Counted from the stretch's first letter, positions 12,660 to 24,950 are shown. The stretch: DNA of 64,000 nt from Vandiemenella viatica (GCA_031002005.1 CM061921.1:123472597-123536596); one strand, 5' to 3'. Notes: a model not told the origin generated them from the sequence alone. Made by a program: numbers and translations.

Positions 12660-13870
12660 CTGCAAGACTAAATGAATACTAATTTAATCCCTTAGCTTTT
12701 CGACACCACAATAAAATGATACAGATTCTGCTTAATCCGCAGAACCATGGGCAGTACATTAAACAAAACCATATAAAATTCGACAATGCCTTTTACGTGA
12801 TTCACTTCCAACAAATATTATCTTCAGTTTATCAATTTTACGACACCATATCAAATTAAACATAGCCCATTTTACCTGCGGCCCAACGGATTATGTATTA
12901 ACCGAAACACAATCAAAATAGAAACACTAGTATTAACGTTAATGGGTTAAACGAAAAATTATTTTACATTCCTCAGTTAATCACTAAAAATGAGACATAA
13001 CCTACTTTTTCCCGTTGTGCGACTGACATTACAAATCGAAATCCCATCAAAAACTGAACAAAACTTTTGAATGAATAGCTTTCCAAGAAAAATTATCATA
13101 AATCCCTGAGATTTTCAATGTCACCACACCGGCAGCTCTTGCGTGAATTGCGTCCAGCTAAAAATTGTCATTAATTTATCACATTAAAATGAAATATTCT
13201 CTACGATACTCGTGGTAGCCACTCTGTGAATAACCCTCGGGTAGTTTTTGCTTGAATCCAGTTCAGCGAAAGTTATATACTGGTTTGTTAAGTTTCTCCG
13301 TTTTTCGACATGAAACATGCCCTCATTTACCATAAGGGCCACGTCCTTATCATTAAAATTCAACCAGTTGCTTTTACATGATTTGTATTCAACCAGAATT
13401 ATCACAAATTTACCAGCTATACGAAGCCACATCAAAACCAAACATGCCCTCGGTATAACGGACTATTCATTAATCAAAATCACATGAAAATTCAAACAGT
13501 ATATTTTACGTTAATCGAGCTAAACGAAAAAATATAGGTATTAAATTTATCAGATATTCAACATTACAGGCTGTATATTTATCGAAACACCGTCAAAACC
13601 GATTTTTTGTTGAATCACGTGAATGAAAAATTATCCTGAACTTGCAGCTTTTCGATGTAACCTCAAAATCAAGATTACCCTATTTTACAATCGTTTCAAC
13701 GGGAAATGCATTAAAAGCTACCCCATTTTATTTTCTGACCACTATTTTTCCGTTAGGTTCGTTCAACGAAAACTTGATACTAAGTTAAAGTTTTTCAGTT
13801 GGTAGACATCACATTAAAATGAAACACACCGTATTTTACACGCGCAGAGTTTATATATTACTGATTTTCT
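12660..13870. repeat. diverged tandem repeat, monomer about 140 bp
   Basis: By eye the region falls into roughly eight successive units sharing the same ordered landmarks: CAGCTTTTCGACACCACA, then a CATCAAAATGAAACATGCCC type block, a TATTTTAC block, GGATTATGTATTAA, and CTAAACGAAAAATTAT leading back to TCAG. Unit starts are seen near 12690, 12830, 12977, 13410, 13560, 13650 and 13801, with spacing from about 90 to 150 bp. Identity between units is low and indels are common, so it is an old array. The open frames at 13184-13441 and 13623-13805 lie inside it and are not genes. Confidence 0.6.
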
Positions 13871-13879
13871 TAAAAAAGT

Positions 13880-14625
13880 ATCAGAAATTTCAAATGAAAT
13901 TATTAGCAATTTAGGATCGAAAGATGCCAGAAATAAGCTTCTGTCTACTCGACTATCGTTGGAGCTTTTACCACATAACTCTCGCAGAATTCTGGAACAT
14001 GTTTTGAAAATTTTCCAGGAAAAACTGTGACAAAATTATTGTTAGCAGGAAATCATTCTACTATATACTAAATGCTTAACTACGACAGGTGATTTCTTAT
14101 CACAGAGGGTATTCCCTTACTCTCCGCCAAATTGTAACATATCGGAAAAAAATATATTTTTTCTCGATTTGTAGGAGAGAGCCTGGCAAAGTGGCCATGG
14201 CGGTTTTCGGGCCCAAGGGATGGATGGTGCCATCACGCGGAAAAAATCATAACTAGTGCAACTTAATGCCGTCAGTTACCTTTAGAAGCCCGATCCAGTT
14301 CGCGTATCATCTCTAGAAGTTGTTAGAATATTTGTGGATTTTGATAAGTGGTCAGTTTATGAATTTATACTAAGAAATCAGATGACTTACCGCTTCTTAA
14401 CAAAATTCTTTTGCAAGAGTAATGTTTTTGCTGTAAGTTCTTGATTTGGTGATCATGATTGCTTCTTTTCATTGTTAAGATAGAATGACGTTTCTACAAC
14501 GGCGCCAAACCGGGAAAAGTGGCTGCTGCTCACGGATTCTGTTCGTTACTTGCAGATTATTAACATTATAAAATGCTTTGAAAATGCCATGTGAAGCCTG
14601 TTGATACTAAAAGATTTCTCATTTT
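13880..14625. other. unassigned DNA
   Basis: No coding domain or repeat relationship was recognised between the tandem array and the SINE at 14628. Confidence 0.35.
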
Positions 14626-14627
14626 TA

Positions 14628-14880
14628 AGAATTTTTTTTTTTACTTGGGGCTTCACGCCTCGTCGACGGCTAAGGTCATTAGAGGCGGGATGGGACTGGG
14701 GACAAGGAACGGGAAGGAATTCGGCCATGGCGTTTTTAAAGGAAGCATCCCGGCACTCCCCTGGAATGATTTGGAGAAACCATGGAAAACCCAAATCTCG
14801 ATGCCGGGAAGGGGATTCGAACCCGCGTCCTCCCGATTGCGAGGCCAGGACGTTATGCGTTCACCCACCACGCTCGGTTT
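14628..14880 (-). mobile_element. SINE family A, well-preserved copy
   Basis: On the minus strand it has a tRNA-like head (GGTGGGTGAACGCATAACG, B box GGGTTCGAATCCCC), a central domain (GGTTTTCCATGGTTTCTCC, CATTCCAGGGGAGTGCCGGG), the block GAATTCCTTCCCGTTCC, and the terminal block GACGAGGCGTGAAGCC ending in an A-rich tail that appears as the T run at 14630-14642. RNA polymerase III transcription from the internal A and B boxes is expected for such elements. Open frames on both strands here are by-products of the SINE sequence. Confidence 0.9.
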
Positions 14881-14949
14881 GTTTAGTAATGCTCTTTTCA
14901 CTGGTGCTATTCTACTTTTACTTTCATCCCTGCTTTGACCATCAGTTGT

Positions 14950-16152
14950 AATTTTACTTCCTAAGCAACAAAATTCACTTAATTCTCCTACTGCTTCCGA
15001 TCATTCCGATATTTGCTCTACTATTATTACTACCATTTCTACTACATTTCAACACATTTGTCTTGCTTTGGTTCATAGTTAGTACAAAATCTTGCCTTAG
15101 TATTTTGTTCATGTTATGCAGTAACTTCTCCAAACGCTTAATCTGTTCTGTTAACAGTACTATGCTATCAGCAAATCGTAAAATACAGATTTTTTTCTCC
15201 TTACACCACTTACACCACATTCAAACTTTTCCTTTCTTCAATGCTTCCTCTAAACACAATTTGAATATTAATGGCACTTCTCACACACCTTTTTTAACTG
15301 ATGCATGTCTCTCTTGATTTTCTACATCATAGACATTTGAAGTATTCTTCTGTCTCCAGATTTTAGACCTGACCAATTTTAAATTTTAAAGCTTTTTCTA
15401 AATCAACAAATACCTGAATAGGATCTTTGTTTTTCTTGATTCGCCTTAAAAGTATTAATCTTGAAGGCACAACTGCTTCTCTTGCACCACAGTTTTTTCT
15501 AAACCAACATTGATGTTCACCTACTATCTCTTCTACTATCCTTTAAAATGTTCTGTATATTACCCTAGTCAGTAATTATGAAGCATGCGATGTTAGACTC
15601 TCATATTTGTCAGCTTGTGATTTCTTCGGAAGTGTGAAAATGATACTTTTTAAAATATAACTTGTGATCTCTTCCGTTTCGTAAATATTTGATATCAGTT
15701 TGAATAATCTATGGATTCATTCTTCTCCCAGTTATTTCAGACTTTCTGTAGGAATTTCATCATTTCAATCAGCGTTATTTGATTTCAATTTCGTCTATAT
15801 CGACATCGCCTTCTTTTTCTAGTGCACTGTTGATCAAATCAACACCTCCATGCAGATTCTCTATGTGTTACCCCCGATTAGTTCTGAGCTTAAAAGAGGT
15901 TTCCCAACAGTAGCTTTAATTTTTATACATATTTTCATCATTTCCTCAAAAGTTTGTTTGATTCTCTTAAAGGCGATATCTAATTTACATATGACCATTT
16001 CCTTTTCTACTTCCCCGCACTTTCCTTGCAGACGCTTTTCTTTTCCTTTCTTGCATTTCCTGTTTACCTGATTTCTAAAATGCCTGTACTGCTCTCTTCC
16101 AGATTCACCCTGAGCATTTTTGCACCTTGTCGTCTGATCCATCAACTCCAAA
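14950..16152 (-). pseudogene. LINE reverse transcriptase remnant
   Basis: On the minus strand the pre-RT linker is open from 16151 to 15861, with MELMDQTTRCKNAQGESGRE and QVNRKCKKGKEK. RT pieces follow in changing frames: IFTLPKKSQADKYESLTSH near 15620, VGEHQCWFRKN near 15500, and VDLEKAL near 15390. The catalytic box is RFADSIVLLTE near 15175, where the second Asp of FADD has become Ser. The frame 15220-14975 continues with MNKILRQDFVLTMNQSKTNV, the helix and KTK motif after FADD. It belongs to the same broad family as the plus-strand RT at 42.0-43.6 kb. Multiple frameshifts make it inactive; the clade was assigned from memory of insect RTs and is uncertain. Confidence 0.75.
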
Positions 16153-16319
16153 ATTACTTCTGTGATCCAAGATTTCCATAGTATACAAAATATTTGATCA
16201 CTTATGGAAGCCTAATATCGACACTGCACTGTGTGTCTCGGAGGTTTTGAACCGAAATCTATACGACCATTAGTTAATACGTACTGTTTGTTACATGTCT
16301 GATTGGGGTTATAATTTTC

Positions 16320-17360
16320 GTTCCTTCTTTAAAAGACCTTGTAGACCCGAGAGCCTCTGTAGCTGGGGAAGGTTAGATGTCTGCTTGCCATATTGAAGTT
16401 TGGAGCATGCTCGAGTCGACACAGTCATAAATTTGTTTCAAAATCGTTATAATTTGTTTTGGAATTTAAAGAAGTGTATATGTTTGACTTTTTTCTTAAA
16501 TTCATAGGATGTTCCAACGATTTTAGTCTCGTTGCAGGCTGTTTTACAGGCCCGTTTTTTTCTGCCTGTATTCCATCCTAGACCTGCCCTCTCCCCTGGT
16601 CTGAGATGAAGACATTTCGTTCATCAGGACTGGGAGGTTCCAACATCCTGCTTCTTGCAGTTCTTTTCCATGATTAGATTTCCCCTGAAAGACGCAGCCC
16701 TTATAACATTTCTTTTCGTCTTGAAAGAGGATTTCATTTAGTTTTCGCTGCGCGCTTTCAAATTACTTCGTCAACTAGTATTTGGTTATCACATTTGACA
16801 GCTGGAAGTATATTTCGTTTCCCATATCCATTCCTTGTAGCAAGCTATCCATAATCAGTCCTGTTTACAGCTCGTTGTAGGAGTAATGTCGCTTTTTGAT
16901 TTAGCTATTGCACGTTGAAGGTTGGCAGCTTTTCTTGTGCTGATTTCCTTGGCGCTTTCCCACCTACAGTTTGAACAAGAATTGTTGCTCTTCTAACTAT
17001 GCTTACTGACCTAACCCAAATTTAAACATTTATTGCATTTTGGTACAACGACGTATTTTTTATTTTTTTTACCGTAATAGCAGAAAATACATGAAGATTT
17101 TCTTTTGCTGTAATAGAAGTTTCCTAACAGAAAGGTTCATGATTAACAGGTACCCATTCCCGGCGTCCAGTCTTTAATTTTGGTTGAAAATCTTCCCGAA
17201 ATTTACCTTCCTGTATCTTCTCATCATGGTTGTGTTGGCTCACAGCAACCGATCCTCGGGATTTTGCCATTGCTGCATAGCTGGTGAATAATGCTCCCCT
17301 GTTTTGTTTGAATTGCTTATTTTCTTTTTCTATGTGACCTATCTGGCGCTCCAAGTGCCC
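16320..17360 (-). other. possible LINE ORF1-like remnant
   Basis: The minus strand has an open frame at 17354-17124 with a charged, coiled-coil-like start (MERQIGHIEKENKQFKQN) and SYAAMAKS, reminiscent of the coiled-coil linker of LINE ORF1 proteins. Lower-coordinate DNA down to about 16320 has moderately protein-like minus-strand composition with many frame changes, for example PTFNVQ and LLLQRAVNRTDYG. No catalytic motif was recognised, so the assignment is only a suggestion. Confidence 0.3.
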
Positions 17361-17433
17361 AACAGGCTGGCCTATCTTTTATTTCTCTAAGTCTGAACTC
17401 AGTGGGTTTTTGTCGACATATATTGTTTATATG

Positions 17434-17451
17434 TCTGAGTAATTACTCAGA
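17434..17451. other. perfect 18-bp palindrome
   Basis: TCTGAGTAATTACTCAGA equals its own reverse complement. Its role is unknown; it could be a paired-homeodomain-like site or chance. Confidence 0.6.
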
Positions 17452-17794
17452 TTTGTTTGCGATTTTTTCACTACATTGGTTAAACATGTTGAAGGCTGCA
17501 GAAAATTGTTTACTGTAGTGACTCATCACAGAAAGGAGACTGCAGCTGTAGCAGTATTTTGCGAATTTTCATTTCGGGGAATTTTTGTTTGGCTATATAC
17601 ATATACCGCAATAAAATTAGGATTACCGAATTATAATATCGCTCTTTCTGTATCAGGACCTTCAGTTTTAAAATCTATCTCACACTTTCTGTAATTGCGC
17701 AAACTATTGAAGCCGTATCATCTTAAAACATTGGATTGTATAAAAGGGAAATACCACAGTCCGATTCGGATGACTTTTGTACAACTGCTGTCAT

Positions 17795-18078
17795 ATTTCA
17801 AACACAGCATCCCGAATGGTTGGACACATGCCGAAGGAGGCATGTATCAGATGTCATCTAACCCGGTAATCCTACAGAGTAAAGGGTTACTGCAGTTTTT
17901 AACGCGGAAAACTAACTAGGCAAGTGATCTGGCGTACTTCACATTACACAGCAAGCTGTGCCGGAGATTAAGGTTGGGTTTTGGGCCTTTGAAAATCAAA
18001 GTAGAGACGAGGATTGGAACTATGGATATCTCGATTCCAGTCAGACTCCTTAATCACTGAGCCACCAGACTCCTTATG
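17795..18078 (-). mobile_element. SINE family C, tRNA-derived copy
   Basis: On the minus strand the head reads CTGGTGGCTCAGTGATTAAG (A-box region), and the B box is eroded (GTTCCAATCCTC). The body contains TTTTCAAAGGCC, then CACAGCTTGCTGTGTAATG and TGAAGTACGCCAG, and continues to AGGATTACCGGG near 17860. The copy at 33.36-33.66 kb shares the same order of blocks, which defines the family. The plus-strand open frame at 17695-17919 is not a gene. Confidence 0.75.
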
Positions 18079-18333
18079 AGACAATAATGACTAAAAATTT
18101 ATAATAGGTTTAAAGAAAGGTAGCCAAGGCTGCTGGGGTAAAGACAACAATGTCATCAATTTCATTCAACATTTAACATGGGGCAGCTTCACAACCCTTC
18201 CTCTAGTTCGGAATAGGGTGAACATATTCCGCCACGTGCACCGGTTGTAGAGGAAAACTTACCGTATAAAATAGCCCGAATGCATTCTCATTGTAACTGA
18301 GCAGCAAGAGTGTAAGTTATTCTGTGAGATACT

Positions 18334-18706
18334 ATGAGCGACTGTGTAGATTGTTTCCTTAATGCTGAACGGAACCAAAATAAAATAACGCAGTTTTTAT
18401 ATCTTTACAGGTTTTTGTATTTTGTGAAAGTAAGTAATAAATGGATACGGACAGAGAGTGAAGCCGCAAATGATGGTAAGATGATGGCACGTGCGCGCCA
18501 AAATCTCTCATCTAAATTCAATTACCTTTCTTCTAATAGAAAGGCTAATACACTTTTACCTTTTGTTGGGAATTTAAAAATAACATTGAGTAGCATAGAT
18601 CGAAACTTTGACTATCATTTGGTGCATGAAAGTCGTAACACACAAAAATTTATAAGAAAACTATTAAATCTAAATGAATTTTATACTATTAAAAACTTCT
18701 CTTTCC
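18334..18706 (+). other. unrecognised plus-strand open frame
   Basis: An ATG frame at 18334 stays open until it enters the SINE at 18707 and stops at 18747, so the last 14 residues come from the SINE. The host part (about 124 residues) begins MSDCVDCFLNAERNQNKI and has no domain I recognise. Its composition (Asn, Lys, Phe, Leu) is close to chance for AT-rich DNA. An exon interrupted by the SINE is possible but not supported by any motif. Confidence 0.15.
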
Positions 18707-18952
18707 TTACTTATGGCTTTACGACTCGTCGACATCGAGGTCATTAGAGACGGTATGGGATGGGGAGAAGGAACAGCAAGGAATTCCGACATGGCCTTTT
18801 TAAGGAAACGTCCAGGCATTCACATGGAGTGATTTGGGGAAACCATGGAAAACCCAAATCAGGGTGCCCGGACGGGGATTCAAACCGTTATCCTCCCGAA
18901 TGCAAGGCCAGAGCGTTAACTACACACCCATCACACTCGGTCTATTAAAAAC
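18686..18952 (-). mobile_element. SINE family A with 11-bp target-site duplication
   Basis: The SINE body spans 18707-18943 on the minus strand. It has the terminal block around GACGAGTCGTAAAGCC, the central CCATGGTTTCCCC, a B box (CGGTTTGAATCCCC) and an A-box region (GATGGGTGTGTAGTTAACGC). The 11-mer CTATTAAAAAC flanks it at 18686-18696 and 18942-18952, a target-site duplication expected of LINE-mediated insertion. About 10 bp of pyrimidine-rich sequence between the duplication and the body is the tail. Confidence 0.9.
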
Positions 18953-18959
18953 ATTTAAA

Positions 18960-19975
18960 TGATCCTGTTCAATAATGTAATTTTAAGTGGGTGTAATGTG
19001 TTTATTAAGTGCATTATCGGTTTAAATGGATGAATAAATAATTCAGATGGAGCGCACTGCCTTACATTGACGCTAATTAAACATATGTCTGAAAACTGAA
19101 ACTTTTTGAATGTTTATCTCTCTTTGCGGTCAGTGTCAATGCTAAGATATTTTACCTTTTTATTTTGTAGCAATTATGAGGCTCGATTGATTGCGAAGCA
19201 TTATGTTTGCTGGGAAGATTAAAGTGGAGTATTAAATCTGTCTTCCCACTGGTTTTGGGCAGTACACAAGAAAGGTCGTGGACAAACTGGAGCAACTTTG
19301 TCAGAATCTAACTTAGAATCGAAGTTGTGGCCTGACTCAAAATTCGTTGGGCAGCCTTGCATTAACACATGAGTTACGAAAAGCGTATCACTCCGATAGG
19401 CAGCAGTAAATGTATTAAACCTTTGAACCTAGGTCAGTTATGCTATCTAGAATACGTTTTTAGACAACTGAACATGTATCAAGAATCGCACATGCTGCAC
19501 CTCCAGGTCAGCACACGAACTGAATATATCGAAATAATTAAATGCATAAAAGGTATATGTTCTTCGGGTTGTATAGTACCCGCCGTTGTATGTTATGTGA
19601 TTATTATTAATTTAACTTTTGCCTCGGCGTATGATTGCTAAGCTGATAAGTGAGTTGATTTCGATAATACCTTGGGTGCCAGTAAGTTCAATCATCTACC
19701 ATGATACATTGATACAAAATGCTGGGCTATAAGGAAAGGTGATCAATGTAACCATATTACGAACTGAAATCCCACAACTTACGAAATTAAATTCCAATCA
19801 TCTTTATTTTCTTTTTAAAAGATGTTTACCTGAAATGTTTTTATTTGACTGATGTGAAAATTAATGAATAATTAAATAAATATCTAATGTTGAATCTACT
19901 GTTTGAATAATTCAAAGAAAATCAAATACACCGTTAGCAGTTCATAATTGCAGCTCAGAGTATCGCATAGGTGTT
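18960..19975. other. unassigned DNA
   Basis: The open frame at 19369-19641 (90 residues) has no recognisable motif. No repeat relationship to other parts of the window was noticed. Confidence 0.35.
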
Positions 19976-19979
19976 ACTG

Positions 19980-20475
19980 GGTTTTGCAAACTGGATTCTG
20001 GTTACAACTGAAGCGTAAACTGGGCTCCTCTACCGTGCGTTGAAGGTGGTTGGAAGAGGTGAGAGGCAGGAGTAGCTGACCGCTATGCCGAGATATCGTC
20101 TTGGACTGCAACAACTATTGACTGGAGCGCCCAATGCTCGGTGTGACGTCACGTCTGCACACCCCTGGCTCCATCGACGTCAGTTAGTCAGCGCCGGCGA
20201 GACCCGTGGTCCAAGTTCCGACTCCAAACGACCTCACTCCTCAGATCCTCTTCAGTGGTTCGTCCCTTCACACCACCCTGAAACAAATCATGCCATAGTA
20301 CCCCGGTCCGCCATCAGACGACCGGCAGTAAATTCAACACACCACTCACAACACGTCTAAAGAACTCTTATCTCACGAGCGCCACTTTCTTCCCTTGGGA
20401 CAACATCACTTCAGCAGTCAGGCTAGCGTAGGCTTCTGCTCAACCGGACCTTTTTCGTGTGTGTGGTGAGCATCT
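19980..20475. other. GC-rich island, possible promoter or LTR
   Basis: This 500-bp patch is visibly richer in G+C and CpG than anything within several kilobases. It contains TGACGTCACG (a full CRE-like site, about 20142) and many CGAC/CGCC words. A 91-residue plus-strand frame (20085-20360) lies inside but resembles random translation of GC-rich DNA. On the minus strand an AATAAA near 20535 precedes a CACACACA segment, which could fit an LTR, but no TG...CA ends or second copy were seen. A promoter, an LTR and a transposon end all remain possible. Confidence 0.3.
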
Positions 20476-20479
20476 ACGT

Positions 20480-21425
20480 CTGATCATTTCTATAACACAG
20501 ACAGTTACGTTCAACGTTGCTAAACATAAACTGTTATTTATTCTCAAACCAGATGTAACGTTACAAGATATTGTGAAGGCTTCATTCTTTTACCAAGGAA
20601 AAGACACAGTATAGCTTGAATATAAAAACAAACATTCTCCATCTAAGATAACAATTTCATATTGCTTAATTGGTCGGTGTTGCTTGCATGTATTATTAAA
20701 ACACAGATTTAAATTTGCTGTAGTCTAAAGTCTAAACATCACAGATATCTTTAACAAGCTTGTATCAATATACAGGCACTTTTGCTATTGGTTACTTGTT
20801 TTCCTCCAAATGTTAAACTATATTCCACAGTATATTTGCTACTAGTTCTACATTTTTATCACATGGGAGACGGTAAAAAGTATGTTATATAAAACGTAAA
20901 ATGCAACCTTTATTTCTCAAGTTACCGAATATGTTTGGCTAACATAAACATAAAATTCAGTGGAATTATCTCAGTTACTGCGACAATTATCAAACAAGAA
21001 TGATAACATTGGAAGTAGTAAACCGAATATCAGAATATAATCAAATTCCCATGTTACATATCAAAATGATAAGGAAAATATCCAAATACATAGCATTGTA
21101 AGAGCACTGGTGATAAAATAAGCAGAAACCAGATATTCAATATTCACTACTTTCTCGAAAGTGTAACTAGGAAGCATTGCGGATAGTATTAAGTGTGGGA
21201 AAACAAAGACGGCTTTGTAAAATTGCGTTTTCTGGATTTGCATGTTTCATAAAAATAGTGTATTTAACATTTTAAATGTGTGATTGCCAAGCTGATCTAA
21301 CAGTGTAATAGTTGCTGTGTGTACATACATAACATCGATAAAGTAGACTTGTGTTTGTACGTTTACAAATGAGTCACTAACGTCTTCTGAAAAATATCAC
21401 TATCAAAAGCATCTTCGGGTTTTAA
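20480..21425. other. unassigned AT-rich DNA
   Basis: No genes were recognised. A 12-bp palindrome TGTAACGTTACA lies near 20552. The remainder is low-complexity A/T-rich sequence. Confidence 0.35.
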
Positions 21426-21779
21426 TCCCATCAAATGAAAGGAATTAAAGATTTGTTTTTAGTCAGTCTGTTCTCCTCCATTCGTTTGAGGTGACCATAG
21501 AATTCTGTCCGTCTCTTGCTGATTTTTAAGTGATTTTCTCTATTTTGCTGTAGACGTGTTTGTTGTATCTCTTTTGATACTTAGAATTCCTCTAACAATT
21601 TATCACTGGTTTTTTCTCTACATCTGCCAAGAGTCTTTAGTCATCATTCAGGAACAAGGATTTGGCTGCATAGATAACTATTGGTTTCAGCACTGTTTCA
21701 GAATGATGTATCTTAGTATTGCGTGATAGATATTTTTTGTTGTAAATCTCTCGCGAAATTTGGTAGGCAGTTTCGTGTT

Positions 21780-23945
21780 TGTGTAGCCTTTCCCAAATAG
21801 CTTCACTGATCAATCAAATTTTTTAAGATGATCCGAGATACTTAAATTTTTCTAGTCAGTTTATGTCTCCGTATTTAGTTTGAAGTTTTGGTGGAGCATC
21901 TTTGATGTTGGTCATTACTTCCAAATTTTAAAAGGATACCTGTAAACCAGTTTGATCGGCGATTTCTTTGAGCAAATCAGTTTGGATCCTAGCAGTTCTT
22001 AAGTCATTTGATAGGACGGTGATGTCGTCGAAGAAAGCTATAGTGTCTAATGTGAGCCATTTAGAATTGATTATCATTCTCAGTGGCTTGCAGTCAGTAT
22101 CTTTGACTAGCTCGCCAGGACCAAATGATCTTTTCGAGAACGCAGCTAAAAGGTATAGGAGAGAGACCGTCATCTTGCCTGACACCAGTTGTGACCTCAA
22201 AAGAATTCCTAGAAACTTAACATGCTAGATCTAATTGTAGCCAACAGTTTTAGGCCAATTCCAAATTCAGTAAAAATGTTTAGTAGCAACTTCAGGTCTA
22301 TATGTTCACAGATACCGACACGTATTGCTTGGACCTGAGCGTACAGTTTTGAGTTTTATTGAATGTGATCGGCTGTTCAGTAACTTTTTCTGAAGTACCG
22401 TTGGTATTCACGTAATTGGTGCTAAACTTTTGGACTCTCCAAAATAGCAAGTGAGAGAATTTTGTAATTTACCGAAAGCAGAGAGATTTCTTTGTAATTG
22501 TTAACTTAGTTTCTTCTGCCTTTTTGTGCAACGGGTGTATCAAAGCTGTTTTCCAAACTCCGTGTACGGTTTCCTCCTTCCAAATCCCTTCTATTTATCT
22601 CTGCAAGATTTCTGTTGATTCACCAGACGTATTTTTCCACAGCTCTGCGGTTTCAGAGTCTTCTGCAGGTGCCTTGTTTTTAAGTTTCGCAATGTGACAC
22701 TTTTTCGGACGGTAATGACTGAATAAGTGTTCCTCGGTCTTGATAGTATTCATTAGTTTTTTGCAGTTATGTGGGTTCTTAAAATAGTCGGACAGTTTTC
22801 TTCGTTTGATGTGTCCAGTGTGTCATCTTTCTTTTGAAAGCACAACGATGGCGGTTTGCAGCCAGCAAATTTTTTTGAACGTTTTGTACGAATCTCTGAT
22901 TTTGTTTTTCTTTAAAGTTTGTTCTCCATTTTCAAATAACAGATTTTTCGTAACTACGTTTCTCGGCTCGGATCATTCCAGCTGTTTGGGTCCGTTGGGT
23001 TTTATAGGTTTCTGATTTAGTTGAATAGCATGTTTTCCACGCTTGGAGTCTTTCTTTGAGCACCGATAATTCGGAGTCGTTCCACCAGCAATGTTTTTTC
23101 TTTCATTTGATTTTAGCGAGTTCCTTTTTAGCCTCATTCAGGTGTACTTTTGCGTTGTTAAATTTGCTATCACTGGGTCCGGCCTTCTACTGAATCTCCG
23201 TGAAGTTTTACCTGAATTTATCATTGTCAAATCATATGATGTGTTCGGGGATTTTCCTGTGGTTTTCGGGAGTGGGTTCGAAGTTGTAGTGACCTGAGTC
23301 TACATTTATGCTAACTTTAACGTTCATAATTTCAGAGCTATTTTTCCTGCAGATAGCAAAGCGATCTGTTTAGGACCCTCCAATGGCTTGGATGGGATAT
23401 CGCCACGTTGTTTGCTTTCTAGGCAAATGACGAAAGTGTGTCGACATGACCTGAAGGCTGTGATTTTTGCAAGGAGAGACTGATCTGTTGCCATTAGGAT
23501 TGGTTTTTTGTGGACGGGGTATCCAAAACTTTTTCGGTGTTTGTTTTCTCGCCCCAGTTGGGTTTATCGGGGTGTAGGTTTTGTTGGTGCACTTAATTGA
23601 TAATATAGATAACAACTGATTCGAGAATTGTAGTTTTCATAGGGAAAGCTATTCCAAGCATTAGGTATCCACTGAGAATGCTTTCCTGGGCTCGACTCTT
23701 GAAGAAATCGGTATCGAAAATCTCTTCGTCTGGGTTCAGAATTTCTTGCATTGCGGTTGTGGAGGGCTCTGATAAGGGTTCTCATCTCACTGTTTCGGGT
23801 GTTTAATGTTTCTAGAACAGTTTTGGATTTGGTTCTGAGATTACGACTGTTAGGAACATTCAAAGACTCTCCGACATGATGCCGAGGCTCATGCGCCGCA
23901 ACTTTCGCGACAAGGGATTCGTCCGAAGACTTAACCATCATTATA
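21780..23945 (-). pseudogene. LINE remnant with endonuclease and RT
   Basis: On the minus strand the order is N-terminal endonuclease-like sequence at 23941-23564 (VLETLNTRNSEMRTLI resembles the start of RTE/jockey-type endonucleases), a linker with KHCWWNDSELSVLKERLQ near 23070, then RT. RT landmarks are VWKTALIHPLHKKAEE near 22550, NYKEISLLSVNYKIL near 22480, and FFDDITVLSNDLRTARIQ near 22030 (FADD with Ala to Asp), followed by LLKEIADQTGLQVSF, the conserved stretch after the catalytic box. The frame 22200-21928 is open through the catalytic box; elsewhere there are frameshifts and stops. No 3' tail or target duplication was identified. Confidence 0.75.
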
Positions 23946-24059
23946 GTTTGGCTTATTTAGCTAGAGGTTGTCTCTGGCTTCTCCTTGATGTTTGTTTCGC
24001 TCAAGTCCGCCGGTGAGCGATCGAGGATTCTCCCTGGATGTACCACGTGGGAGTATCAC

Positions 24060-24950
24060 TTCATGGAAAGTATAATTTTTACTATTGAAAAATATTTTAT
24101 CGCATTTAAGCGAGAGTTAACTGTCACATAACGGGAAAATTATTGCGGATGTACTAATTTGGTCATAACTTAAAGAAGAAGAGAATAATGAGCCATTACA
24201 GTGAGCTTCAATGCCTTAGATATTGAAAAGAGATATTTCACCGCAGTGTAATCACCAGTAGGACGAAAGTGTTTTTGTATAGCGAAGTAATATCTGTTCT
24301 GTTATGCAAGATGGAAGGAATATAATTTATTTTTACTGTGTGAATGAAACTAGCTGAATGACAAATTTAATTAAAAAAATGAAAAGTAAGCCTGGTGTAG
24401 ACTGAGTGAAACGCTGTATAATGACGGAAGGTGCCTGGAAATGAAATTCGAGCGTTGTGGATGTAACAAGCAGTTTTGTGGTGGGGAAATAGCTGACATA
24501 AATATCTGCTGGGACAGCACACTCGAAGCGAATCATAATTCTATCCACTAACATTCCTCATTTAAATTTATCTGCGTGTCCAATATTAATGAAGCAGTAA
24601 CCTGGAATTTTAGTTCTTTGTAGGGTTCCATATTTTCGTTTCAAATAAGAAACCATGCAAGATGTATCACTGAGTGATTTCAAGACACCAAAAATTAATT
24701 AAAAAGTAGAAGGTAGGACCGGAATTCGATGCCACGTCCTCCGTATTCAACCACTATTGCCGTTTAACTTCTTTAATCGCAATGTCTTTCTCCGTTTCTT
24801 ACAACTAACTTCCAAGTCATGGATTCAGTTATTTACCATCAAGTTCTCTGTATTTTTATCTATGCACTTCGCTGTTGCACCTCTGCCCGAATATAATTCT
24901 GTACTTTCAATTTTATGCTTACGATTTCCGTAGCTTCATTTGTTCCTTTT
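24060..24950. other. unassigned DNA with possible SINE head
   Basis: Mostly featureless. GACCGGAATTCGATGCCACG followed by TCCTCC at about 24716-24743 resembles a minus-strand SINE head around the B box, but no body follows. Confidence 0.3.

Noticed and set aside
13184..13441. Minus-strand frame of 85 residues
   Set aside because: It falls inside the diverged tandem array and is not kept in the other units.
12660..13870. CRISPR-like array
   Set aside because: Units are long, diverged and have no constant short repeat with unique spacers; the DNA is eukaryotic.
14591..14951. Overlapping open frames of 80-116 residues on both strands
   Set aside because: They are translations of SINE family A; the same frames recur at 40.0, 44.6 and 18.8 kb copies.
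15063..15317. Plus-strand frame opposite the LINE RT
   Set aside because: It is antisense to the recognisable minus-strand RT.
20085..20360. 91-residue plus-strand protein
   Set aside because: Composition (Ser, Pro, Arg, His) is what random GC-rich DNA gives, and no motif is present.
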